Made by a program: the position numbers and the translations under genes. From contig JAYMGJ010000522.1 of NCBI GenBank assembly GCA_037178675.1, forward strand, positions 19,305-83,304: a DNA stretch of 64,000 nt, in the 5' to 3' direction. Numbering within the stretch: position 1 is the first letter of the stretch; each line of letters opens with the position of its first letter. The notes beneath the pieces were generated by a model that was not told the DNA's origin, did not search any database, and was given only the letters and a program-made list of their open reading frames with translations. This DNA comes from Scleroderma bovista. Its lineage: Eukaryota; Basidiomycota; Agaricomycetes; Boletales; Sclerodermataceae. Below, piece after piece: positions 9,880 to 19,567 of this stretch.

Positions 9880-12047
9880 ATGTCCGGGGAAGCCCAGCTG
9901 GAAGCCCTCTTGGAAATCATCAACTCCTCTGCTCGTCAGGCGATCGCCGAGTATAGGAAGGGATGCAATGTTCCCACTATCAGCTCAGATGAATTCCACC
10001 CCCTCGACTCTTCTATCGATAATGTTGTGCTTAGGAAGGCCGTTCGTCTGCTTGAAGGTGCTTGCCAGCAGCTTTGTGCATCCCTGGCACCCCCTCAGCG
10101 CACCGTTCTCAATGCAAGTTCACTTTCTTGTGCCGGGCAGCACCAATTTGAAGCTCATCATTTACAAATAGCTCGCTCAATGCTACGATGCTGTTTGTGT
10201 TGACATCGCTCGCCGGAAAGGTATCGCAGATGTCTTGGATGAACATCCCAAAGGTTTGCACGTGAATGGACTGTCACAATTGATCGGGATAGAGAGGAGC
10301 AAGCTGGCGCGTATTCTCCGTCTACTGACAGCGAAGGGAATGTTTACGGAAGGTAAATACATATGCACCTCTTTCTGGTGTGCATCCCCTAACCTGAATT
10401 AGTTGACCGGGATACTTTTGCGAACAACCGTCTCTCGCTCGTCATTAAGAGTACATGTAAGTCTGGGTACTATCTGCCCACAGTGGGTTCGGGTACATCA
10501 CGAGGAGCGAGCGTTCTCTTTGATGCATTGTGCGATCCGGAGTACGGCGCATCACACAACCCAGGGAAGACAGCATTGCACTACGCAATGAGGCAGAATG
10601 GCGTGGCGCTCTCCAACGCGTTTGATGTTCTGGAAGTAGATGTGAGTCACCGTTCGCATCTTAGGAGGATATGGTTTTCTTATGTAACTTATTCTCCAGG
10701 AGGAAAAGAACAAAGTACATTCAGAAGCTCTATCAATTGCTTATCCTAAATTATTCCACAGAGGTTCCAAATGGCCATGGACGGCGCTGGAGAAATCTTG
10801 GGCTCACTTTCAATTCTGCATCGTAAGTAACGGTGTTGTGTCCTCATTTACGTACTCGAGCCGTCCAGAATATCCTTGGGATGAAGTCAGCACTATTTGT
10901 GATGTCGGCGCTAGCATCGGCACATTTTCCATCCCCCTTTCCAAAGCCTATCCGCACCTTAAAATCACGAACCAAGATTTGGAACGGGTAGTGGCGCAAG
11001 CTAAAGATGTCAGTGTATGGGCCCCGATACTCACATGTGCTTCAGGCTCACTGGAACATAGGCATGGAAAAGGGAAGCCCCCGAGGCTCTTGAAGAACAG
11101 CGTATCGATTTTGTGCCTCTGAACTTTTTTGAAGAAGCTCCAGTCGCAGGAAAGGATGTCTACTATGTTTGTTAACGCTTTTACTTAAACCTCGCTCGGA
11201 GTACTTACATTTCGTCGTAAAGCTGCGGCAAATCATCCACGACTGGCCTGACGCAGAAGCCTTGGCTATTCTTCATAATGTGCGCAAGGCAATGGCTCCC
11301 CACAGCCGTCTCCTTATCCGTATGTGTATTCTTTCTTCTATTCCAGAACTATATCGCAAACCGTTGATACAGATGATTCCGTTATCGGAAGTCCAACTCG
11401 TAGTTCTGATCCTGCTACGAAAAACATAGGAATTGACGTTGTTTGTGCTCCCACTTCTTATCCTCGTTTTATTTTCCAGTAATCTCTGGTTGCATATGCA
11501 GGCTCCTGAACCGATGTTACCTGGCTTCGGAACAGGAAATGCCTTAGTGTACCAACTGGATTTGGTCATGCTAATCAGCAATAACGGCAAGGAACGTCTC
11601 TTGGATGAATGGATTGATCTTGCGTAAGGCACTCATGCACTCTAAAATGCTACCGGGCTGATCAGTGTGTTATCTTAGTACGGCGGCTGGTTTACGTCTC
11701 GAGAAGGCTTACGACCTTGGTGACACTGCCGTTCTGGATTTCAGGGTAGCTGAGTAGCTGCTAAGGGAGCCCCAACTCGACTACAGTGACAAACTACTAG
11801 ATATCTCGTTGGATTTGTTGATAGAAGTTGTTAGGGCAGTATAAGTATTGGTGGTCAGTGTGGCCTAGTACCTCCGAGTGAGAGATCGCCTGCTATACGA
11901 CGAGGGATGGAGGTGACAGCGTCGCATACTCGTCGAATGTCTCGTCTATGTCTGCCGCTCTTGTGGAAGATGTCTGATGATATGGTGGGTCACCCTCGGC
12001 AGTGCGCACTGAAAGTGGACACGAACGGGTGATCGCGGCTGAGGGGG
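9800..12047 (+). repeat. direct duplication, copy 2 (OMT gene block)
   Basis: Second copy of 484-2703, in the same orientation. It keeps CpG sites in its 3' flank (11880-12045) that appear as TpG or CpA in copy 1. It also has about 25 extra bases after position 11858 and a few other small differences, such as CTTCCTTTATAATC versus CTTTATAATC in the promoter. Confidence 0.9.
9880..11757 (+). CDS. plant-type SAM-dependent O-methyltransferase, copy 2 (multi-exon, integrity uncertain)
   Basis: Same architecture as copy 1: winged-helix N-terminus, SAM loop (CDVGASIGTFSIPLSKAYP), catalytic IIHDWPDAEALAIL and C-terminal LVYQLDLVMLISNNG, ending at TAG 11755-11757. The ATG at 9880 is in the same place relative to the block. 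The first intron again starts with GCAAGT and ends in AATAG, so the GC-AG splice type is conserved. At about 10414 the donor-like word is GTAAGT where copy 1 has GCAAGT; it opens a 27-nt interval ending CACAG whose removal or retention leaves the frame unchanged. The segment near 11320-11410 has the same frame problem as copy 1. Whether both copies make active enzyme needs transcript data. The dimeric partner and substrate cannot be read from the sequence. Confidence 0.72.
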
Positions 12048-12565
12048 GGAAACTCAAAGGAGTGGTAATCATCTCCCAATGCAGGGCTGCAGGGCTAAGA
12101 TGAACTTAAGCTTAGCTCATGCTCAAAACTCGTTGAATGAACGATTGCGCCCCGTGAATAATCTCGCTGGATTGCTTGAAAGTTAGGTGGCTCGTCAGAC
12201 AAGTCCTGGCTCCCTGGTAGAAAGGAGACAAGCGCAGTTGAAATATACACAAGACTTGTCGCGAGCCGGACACGGGTCTCATCATAGCAGTTGTAGACGG
12301 CCAGAACGGTTGAGCGGTTCTGCAGCGATAAAGAGAAAGAGCAGCCAGCCCATCTGGAAAAGCGTCGAATGACTTACGCTACCTGTCAATAGGTTTGGAT
12401 ACCTTCCGAGTCTCCTCGGAGGTTTACGACGACACCAACTGACATAAGGACATGAGGAAGCGGCCCTCGGTTGCTGTATATCCTCACAAAATTGTATACC
12501 TAACATTACACATCTTCCCAAAGAGCAGCACAAACATAGACGAGAGTATGCGATCATGTTACACC
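11758..12565. other. intergenic, no gene recognised
   Basis: The first 290 bases are the 3' end of the duplicated block. The rest, up to the convergent kinase stop codon at 12566, shows only short unconvincing frames and presumably contains the 3' untranslated regions of both convergent genes. Confidence 0.5.
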
Positions 12566-15500
12566 TCATCCCTCGCCGTATGGCAGGCCACCACTTCCGA
12601 CGCTTCCACTCGCTGGCGGCGGAGGTCGGCCACTCCAACTATTGCCACTACCACCATGCCCACGACGCGATCGGTCCCGTTCCGGTGGACGTGACATACA
12701 GCGATGTGGATCCATACCCATACCCAGTGGTGCACTTGGCTTCGCCGGCAAGTGCGGTGGGGGGTTAGGCAACGGAGCGCCAGGGCGGGGAGGATATCCT
12801 CCGTGACCAGGAGGCCCAGGTCCAGAATTCCTCCCAGGTTGATGAACGTAAGGCGGCATGCGGTTGAATAATGCAGGTGCATGCACCATTGGCACTCCCT
12901 GCATCAGGGCGGTCACCATGACAGGGGGTGGCGGACCCGTTCGGAAGGATTCTCGCGCTGGAGGGGCACGTCCGTGGTATGGTGGATGTCCAGCGGGAGG
13001 GTGCGGCCTAAAGTTGTCTGGCGGTACGCCGGGAGGTGGCTGATTGCGTCGACCCCGTTTATCAAATTCATGGGAGGATTCATATGCCGGAAGGCTAGCA
13101 AAAAAATACATCACCCTGCGTAAACACTGCTAGGTCGACTACACACCTTTTAGGGTCAGCAGGTAATGGGTCTGTCCAGAAGTATTCGTGATCGAGCGCC
13201 GCAGACGCCGTGCTACGCTCTCTCGGGTTGCAGGTGAGTAGTTTATCCATGAGGTCACATGTCTCAGATCCGATGCTACGGCGGAGTTGTAAGCAAACGA
13301 AGTAGTGTGAGTGGGTAGACTGACCTCTCGTATGCTGCCCTGAGCCTCTTTGAGTAGTTAGGGAACCGCTTGACGCCCTCGCAGCCCGGCAACGCATCAA
13401 AGTTTGGCCAAGTGTGTTGGTTGGGTGTACCACATAATTGCCAAATCTTCTCCAGCTGGTCAATGTCCGATGTTCCCGGTAGGATGGGTCTGCGCATGAA
13501 CATCTCCCCCAACACACATCTGCAAGGTGTCTAAGACCTGCACGATGAGGGTGTTAGTGACGAAAATACGAACCCAATGCCCCACATATCAACCTCCCCT
13601 CCATACTGCCGTGCGCCGAGTAGGAGCTCCGGAGGGCGATACCACCGGGTGACAACACAATTGGTGTATTTCTTCTCCTTTCCATTATGATCTCGCACTC
13701 CGTGCACAACGGTAGGGTCGTAGGCACGTGCCAAACCAAAGTCAGCGATGCGAAGGGACCCGGAGTTGTCAATGAGTAGGTTAGCAGCCTTCATATCACG
13801 ATGAAGAATGTGGTTCTGGATACAGGCGTGATTAGCTTGAAGCAGCTGGGTAAGGGTACGGCAAGGTAGCTTACGCGATGCATGTACTCTGTGCCCTCCA
13901 ACAGCTGCTTCATGTAGAGCTTGATCTGGCTAGGGTTAAGCGACACCCGCTCGTTCTCCAATAAGCCCGCCAGATCGTGATCCATGTATGGGAACACCAT
14001 ATACACAGACAATGGACTATCTTTGCCTTTACCTGTTTGAAACCTGTTAGTACTAAAAACAAAACCAATTCACTTTGCATACTTCTGACGACAAACATAT
14101 CCAGAATTTCAACAATGCAGGGATGGTGCATTGCTTTCAGGATCTTAATCTCTCGCAACGCGGTAACCGGCATGCCTTCCTTCTCATTGTGCATCAATAT
14201 GCGTTTCAACGCGACGGCACGTCTGGTAGCAATTTGGACTGCTTTATGGACCTCACTGGCAACAAATGAGTCAGCGCCAAAAGTTTCAGACCATATATTG
14301 CAAACTATTCACCCGAAAGTGCCTTCACCGAGCTTCGTGGTCGCATCATAGTCGCTCTGGCGACCGCAGCCTTCGAACGTCCGTCCATAAATGGACATCT
14401 CTTCTTTCCGGCTCCGCTGAACGGGTTCACGACGGCGACGCTGGGATGCCACTCCAGATTTACACGCAACATCGCCTAACACAGCATCTTTTTTCTCCTG
14501 TGCCTCCCGAACATCCTCCTCGCGCGCAGGTGGTAAAGGGTACGGAGAAGGTGAATGAGCATCTCTCGGGGCTGGAGGACGTTTGAAAGGGTTTGTTATC
14601 GAAATGGCGCTATGATTGGCAGGAAGAGTGTCGTCTTTGACGGCGCGAATAGGAGGAGCTGGAGGTGGAGAAGCGGGAGGCGGGGGAGGCGGCACACCCG
14701 AGGGTGCGGGGGGTGGAGGAGAAAGCGGGCGCGGAGAAACGGGACGATAATAATTGCCCCCTGATGATCGCCCAAAGGCATGACCTGGTGACACAGGCCG
14801 ATAGCTATCATGGCGGGGAGTCTGACCACCATCGACATCTTGTGCTCTGCCATACCAGCTGTGTTCTTCATAAGGGTCGTGCACTCTATCGCGAAAATGC
14901 TCTCGCCATGGGCCACGGCCTGGACGATAGTGGCGGTCGTCCTGTTGGTGAAATGGTCGATTATCTTGCCTGTAATGGTCATCTCCATACCGGCCACGCT
15001 CCCGCCCTTCTCGCATCCTCTGGTCATGCAACCTGTCGACACCATAGTCGCGATGCGGTGGCGAGAATGAGGGGTGGCGAGAAGGCAACCTGTGTTTTCC
15101 TCGTTGTGGGGTAGAACATGGGGATGGAGAGCGGTCAGAACGCATAGAAGGAGACCTTTCGCGATCTCTGTCATGGTAGCGTGGCCTATAGTGATCGTGT
15201 CTGTGGACCTCCCTGGCAGGGGGAGGACGTCGATCACGATCATTCGGCTCCCAGTGGTCACCCCCAAACTGTGGTTGTTGTCGTCTTCGATGTTGCTCAT
15301 AGCCATGCCGAGCTCTTGTCTTCTCTTCGTACATACCTCTCTCGTCCTCCACGGGCCGGTCATAAATGACGCCTGAACTCTTGTCCGCTTGCCCATTAAG
15401 TCTAGGATGCATTATTGAGGGTGTATCTGATGTCTTGGGTTTGGATTTGAATGGGAATTCAACCTTGGGCTTTGTCGAAGCCTCTGAGAGTGGAGGTGGA

Positions 15501-15637
15501 GGATTTACAGCGCGAGGCGACTGTGTATCTTCGTCGTCTAGCTCCCCTTCCTCCGGAGAGGAGGGCATGGGCCTCTTTACTGGTCGTTCATCCTCTGGGG
15601 GCTGTTCTGCTACCCGCTTGGATGGTGTCGAGAGCAT
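12566..15637 (-). CDS. BUR1: CDK9/Bur1-type cyclin-dependent kinase with long disordered tails
   Basis: CDK9/Bur1 kinases phosphorylate RNA polymerase II and Spt5 in the nucleus to support elongation. The long first exon (15637 to about 14309) encodes a disordered Pro/Arg/Asp/Ser-rich N-terminus of about 420 residues, then [13 protein letters not shown] (glycine loop). Following exons give [17 protein letters not shown] with the catalytic Lys, [11 protein letters not shown] (the cyclin-binding helix; PITALRE is the CDK9 signature), [41 protein letters not shown] and [20 protein letters not shown]. The C-terminal lobe ends near 13150. A Pro/Gly-rich tail ([29 protein letters not shown]) runs to the stop at 12566. 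The ATG at 15637 ([12 protein letters not shown]) is the first in frame. CTK1/CDK12-type kinases usually read PITAIRE, so CDK9/Bur1 is preferred. Confidence 0.88.
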
Positions 15638-16319
15638 AGCCCACAAAGGCGAAACACCAGTTTGCTGTCGTCGTGGCTCAGGAAAATGGCTGCTGATGTA
15701 ATCAACTATGCAGACGCCATACTATCCTGTGCGAGAACTTCCATCCGATCTGCATAGATTGAACTTAACAGAGATCCTTGCTACCGGGCGGTGTTATGGC
15801 ATCGATCTTGGAGCTCGAGGGTCTACTGCATGTTGTTGAATATCTAATCAAGGGCCTTGCATCACCTCCGACTGCTTGCAGCATACCTCAACCTCTGGTA
15901 CCTGCAGCGACCATCTTCATAAAAGCGTGTCAATAGCCTCACGCCCAGTTATCTGGCGTACATATAGTACTCTCTGTTCGTACATATTTACTTCCACACT
16001 CACGTCACTTATCGGTCGCTCCGACATCGTTTTGGGGGCCAGGCGAACCAAAGGCTCCAAGGCAAATAATCGTTCCGCTGGGAGTTGGAGGTTCTGAACG
16101 TTGATCCTTGTAGCGGAATCTGCAAGTGCCGTCGGAGTTTAGTAGAGGGACTTCCCTCAGCTTCCCTCTGGCTTTGAGTAGACCCGGGCACTCGATACCA
16201 GTCACCGCTTCTCTCCCAAGAAGCTGAACGTAGTGGGTTTGTTCTTTTTACTGATACGACTAGACACTAAGTAGACGTCTAGATCTACCAGTGTACCCCA
16301 AGGGCCAGGAGTTCGGTCG
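15638..16319. promoter_or_regulatory. divergent intergenic region, kinase / D-amino-acid oxidase
   Basis: This 682-bp spacer separates the kinase start (minus) from the D-amino-acid oxidase start (plus). No further gene is recognised and no specific binding site can be named with confidence. Confidence 0.4.
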
Positions 16320-17792
16320 ATGAAGGATATCATTGTGGTCGGAGCAGGTGCGACCTACCATGCTGTACAACATTGATAATGCTAACAAATACCAGGAGTG
16401 GTGGGCTTATCTACCGCTATCAGAATCCAAGAGAAGGGTGGTTATCGCGTGACAATCGTTGCTCAGACCTTCCCTACGGATCCAAGGACCGTACACTATA
16501 CTAGCCACTGGGCCGTAAGTACTGGAGTTATATCGGAGGTCACTCTCATCAATTGGGATGAGCAGGGAGCACACCATGTCAGCCATGCTTTTGGTGATAA
16601 GCGCCAACTAGGTGATTGTTTTTTCTAGAAGAGGTCTAAAGCTAGCCCGACGGCATCCCTCGCAGAAATGGATAAAGAAACCTTTGAATGCATGTGGAAA
16701 GACTCGGAGCCTGACGGCCCTCTGCCAAGATGCTTCTTCAGACACTCCCAAACAGAATTCCGTGGTGATGACGTGGATCCCACGGAATGGCTCGGACACA
16801 TGCCAGACGTGGGTTGTTCATCGGAACTTTGACCACTTCTAATACCGTCACACATCTAACAGTTCCGAGCTGTCCTCCAGAATGACCTTGTTCCGGGATC
16901 TGCACGCGGCTGGACATTTACAACCCTGTCTCTCGACCCGCCCGTCTATCTCAACTGGCTTCTGGGTCGTTTCTTAAGCAACGGGGGGACAATTGTCCAT
17001 GCCCAGTTGCAACACATTAGTCAGGCGATTCAAGGGGGTATCGGCGACTTACCCCAGAAGCCCGATGGCGTGATCGTGTGCGTCGGTATTGGGGCACGTT
17101 TCCTTGGTGGTATCGAGGACAAGGACGTTTTTCCGATTCGTGGGCAGACTATCACACTGAGAGCGCCATGGGTACGATATGGTAGAACCCTATCAAAGGC
17201 CGACGGATCTTACACCTATTTGATGCCCAAGGTCACCGGAGATGTGAGTGTCAATCGAGGCGAACAGTAGCCAGTCTGACAATGGTTTCTCTCGTAGGTA
17301 CTGATAGGCGGTATTAGAGTGGCCAATGACTGGTAGCTCCCCAGATTGCATGCGCACGTTTTCGACATTTACAGTTATTCAGGTACCCCGCACCACGGAA
17401 GGAAGATAGAGATGACATACTGACCCGGGTATTGGCTCTTTGTCCTGAACTGGCCCCTCCCGAAGTTCGTGTGAAGCGTACACCAACAATTGACGATCTA
17501 CGACCCCTTATAGTCGACGAAGGGTGTGGTCTTCGTCCTGGCAGGAAAGGCGGAATTAGACTTGAGGCGGAATGGTTTGAAGTCGGACCTCAGAGCAAGA
17601 TCCCCGTGATATACAACTACGGGTAAGTGCCACGCGCAATTTCCCAGCGTCCCGAAATTACTCTAGTTTGGTCGAATCGCTAGGCATTCTGGTGCGGGCT
17701 TTCATTCCTCTTGGGGTTCTGCATCAATTGCTTTGTGTCTCTTGGAGGATGCGCTTGCAAATTGTGATCCTAGTGGAACCAGCGGGGGTTAA
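16320..17792 (+). CDS. D-amino-acid oxidase (FAD)
   Basis: Oxidatively deaminates D-amino acids to 2-oxo acids, ammonia and hydrogen peroxide. The ATG at 16320 opens the FAD-binding strand MKDIIVVGAG; a 48-bp intron (16348-16395) separates it from VVGLSTAIRIQEKG, completing the GxGxxG fold. The family motif GAHHVSHAFG follows near 16570. Later exons read FECMWKDSEPDGP, ARGWTFTTLSLDPPVYLNWL, DGVIVCVGIGARFLGG and VFPIRGQTITLRAPW. The C-terminal block gives VLIGGIRVANDW then YPAPRKEDRDDIL, joined across an intron beginning GTAGCT. The end reads PVIYNYG and HSGAGFHSSWGSASIALC (substrate/FAD contacts). The apparent stop after ANDW is inside that intron, so the gene is intact. The protein ends in GTSGG and lacks the usual peroxisomal SKL-type tail. 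Confidence 0.9.
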
Positions 17793-18414
17793 TGAGAATG
17801 AAACGGTCGCTGGAAATTATACCGCTAGATAGGACATAGGATTGCCAATTGTTACTCACTTAGCGTTTGATTATGATGGCTGAACCATTTTGCACTATGA
17901 GACAGACGCCCTAGGTACTAGAGCCTCCGCAAATGCTTGTCTTCAACGGCAGTCATGCTTTTACTCAATGTTGTCATCGATGGCTAGTGTCAATCTTACA
18001 ACAAGACATCATACCACATCACCAACACACCACCTCTTGCCATCTTGCACTCGTTCGGAAAAGTTTAGACCCGCTTAAGTTAAACTGCATTCTTGGAATT
18101 TGCCTATCGTTCTATTCCGCTCACTTAGCTGGTGTAACGATACTTCAACGAAGGCGTAACCACTTGTTGGCGAAGTTTGCGACAATGCTAAACCAGATGG
18201 AGACTAAATGCTCGGCCAAGCTTTGTAAACAGGCTTGTGTTTAACCCACACTTGAGTAGTCGTGACTGAGAAGAAAGGCATTATGTATTGCCATTGGTGT
18301 AGGTGCGCATGTTGGGTGTTGTGTGGCCTGCAGTGTGACAATGTTCAAGACCTGTTAGCAGGAAAATTGGCCTATCCACTGCGATCAAGAAACAGAAGGG
18401 TGGTGACATCTATA
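17793..18414. other. intergenic, no gene recognised
   Basis: Lies between two convergent genes (oxidase plus, Nudix minus). Short frames present here carry no recognisable motif. Confidence 0.5.
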
Positions 18415-19258
18415 TCAACAAACCGAACCGAACCAGAACTTGCGCATGATAAATTGATCACCATCTTTAGCAAAGTCCGCCCTTCCTCCAAATTTCTTCC
18501 CTTCCACAAGGTGTTGCAGCCAATAAATGTCGTCAGCCCACATCTTGCTGTACGGGATAGAAGGCAGGCCAGATGAAGATGAAACGCCCAAACGGTCGTC
18601 ATTCCCATTGAGGCTGTCCTCTGTCAGCGAGAACCACTCCGGTCGCATCTCGTCCGTCCTGAATGCATGTGTCAGACTAATGCGATATCTTCAAGAAAAA
18701 TGACCGACTCTGTAGGTACACCGGTGTGTGAACGGGCCGAGAACACGTCGATGTGGAATGCCCAGTCGGTCCCCTCAGTGAGAAATATCAAGACGCCGGC
18801 ATGCTCAAGAGGCGCGTTGATGCCTGACTCTTCCTGGGGAGATTTTCATCTCTGGGTTCATTGGATACGGGGTTAAAGTGTTTACCTTGAGTTCTCGTGC
18901 AGCAGCCTGGGCTGGTGTTTCCCCAGGCTCTACTTTGCCCCCAAATCCATTGTACCTAGTGTGGCAGATAGTCAACGCCCGACTCCACTGAGAAACGCCG
19001 TTGAACCGTACAGATTGACGCCAAATCCCCGTTTCTTGAACCCGAGCAACAGCTATTTGGCAGAACAAAGGTGAAACACGTCGTAACACCATGGATGCCA
19101 GGATGGCGGTGAGAATGGCTTACCTTGTTACCGTTGATAACGAACGCGTTCGTGTAAAACCGCGTTTTCGTGTAGGCTTTCCATTCAAATTCGCACCCAC
19201 CCTTGACGAACTCTACCAGGTTGCCATCCAGTCCAGGCGGAATGTCAGTAGCATCCAT
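18415..19258 (-). CDS. MTH1/NUDT1-type Nudix hydrolase (oxidised purine nucleoside triphosphatase)
   Basis: MTH1 enzymes hydrolyse oxidised purine nucleoside triphosphates such as 8-oxo-dGTP and so keep them out of DNA. From the ATG at 19258 the exons read MDATDIPPGLDGNLVEFV, an N-terminal part with RFYTNAFVINGNK, then LLLGFKKRGFGVNL and YNGFGGKVEPGETPAQAAA. The Nudix box G-x5-E-x7-REUxEExGU is complete only after splicing (GKVEPGE ... RELK joined to EESGI across an intron near 18843-18891). The C-terminal half matches MTH1 closely: EMRPEWFSL, MWADDIYWLQHLVEGKKF and a final beta strand ending in the stop at 18415. All Nudix residues are present. About five coding exons, all in frame. Confidence 0.9.
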
Positions 19259-19567
19259 CCTCTTAGTGTATGGCAAGTACGATGTATCGACTTGCAAGTT
19301 GACTCACCAGGTCGCCGCTTTTATGTCCTCGCTAAGAACTGAATTGGGATTGGGACTCGAGGCTGCTGATTACTTACTGTTAGTAAATAGCTTTCCATTT
19401 CACGTAAGTAAGTAGTAGCAGACATAGGTATGTTGAGTGATGGAAAACAATAAGCAGGAAATAAAAATTTAAAGGCCACGACCACAATAAATGTTCTGCT
19501 ACAACCCAAGCTACAACATTACTTACTTAGTTCTATAGAACATTCTGATACATGAACTCATGCGGCA
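19259..19567. other. intergenic, no gene recognised
   Basis: 309 bp between the start of the Nudix gene and the stop of the SREBP gene, both on the minus strand. It is likely the Nudix promoter and the SREBP 3' untranslated region. Confidence 0.5.

Noticed and set aside
14555..15701. Plus-strand open frames opposite the kinase N-terminus
   Set aside because: Antisense readings of a Pro/Arg-rich disordered exon; no domain or splice structure.
17315..17400. In-frame TAG in the D-amino-acid oxidase (after VANDW)
   Set aside because: The TAG lies within a GTAGCT...TTCAG intron; splicing restores W-Y-P-A-P-R and the frame.
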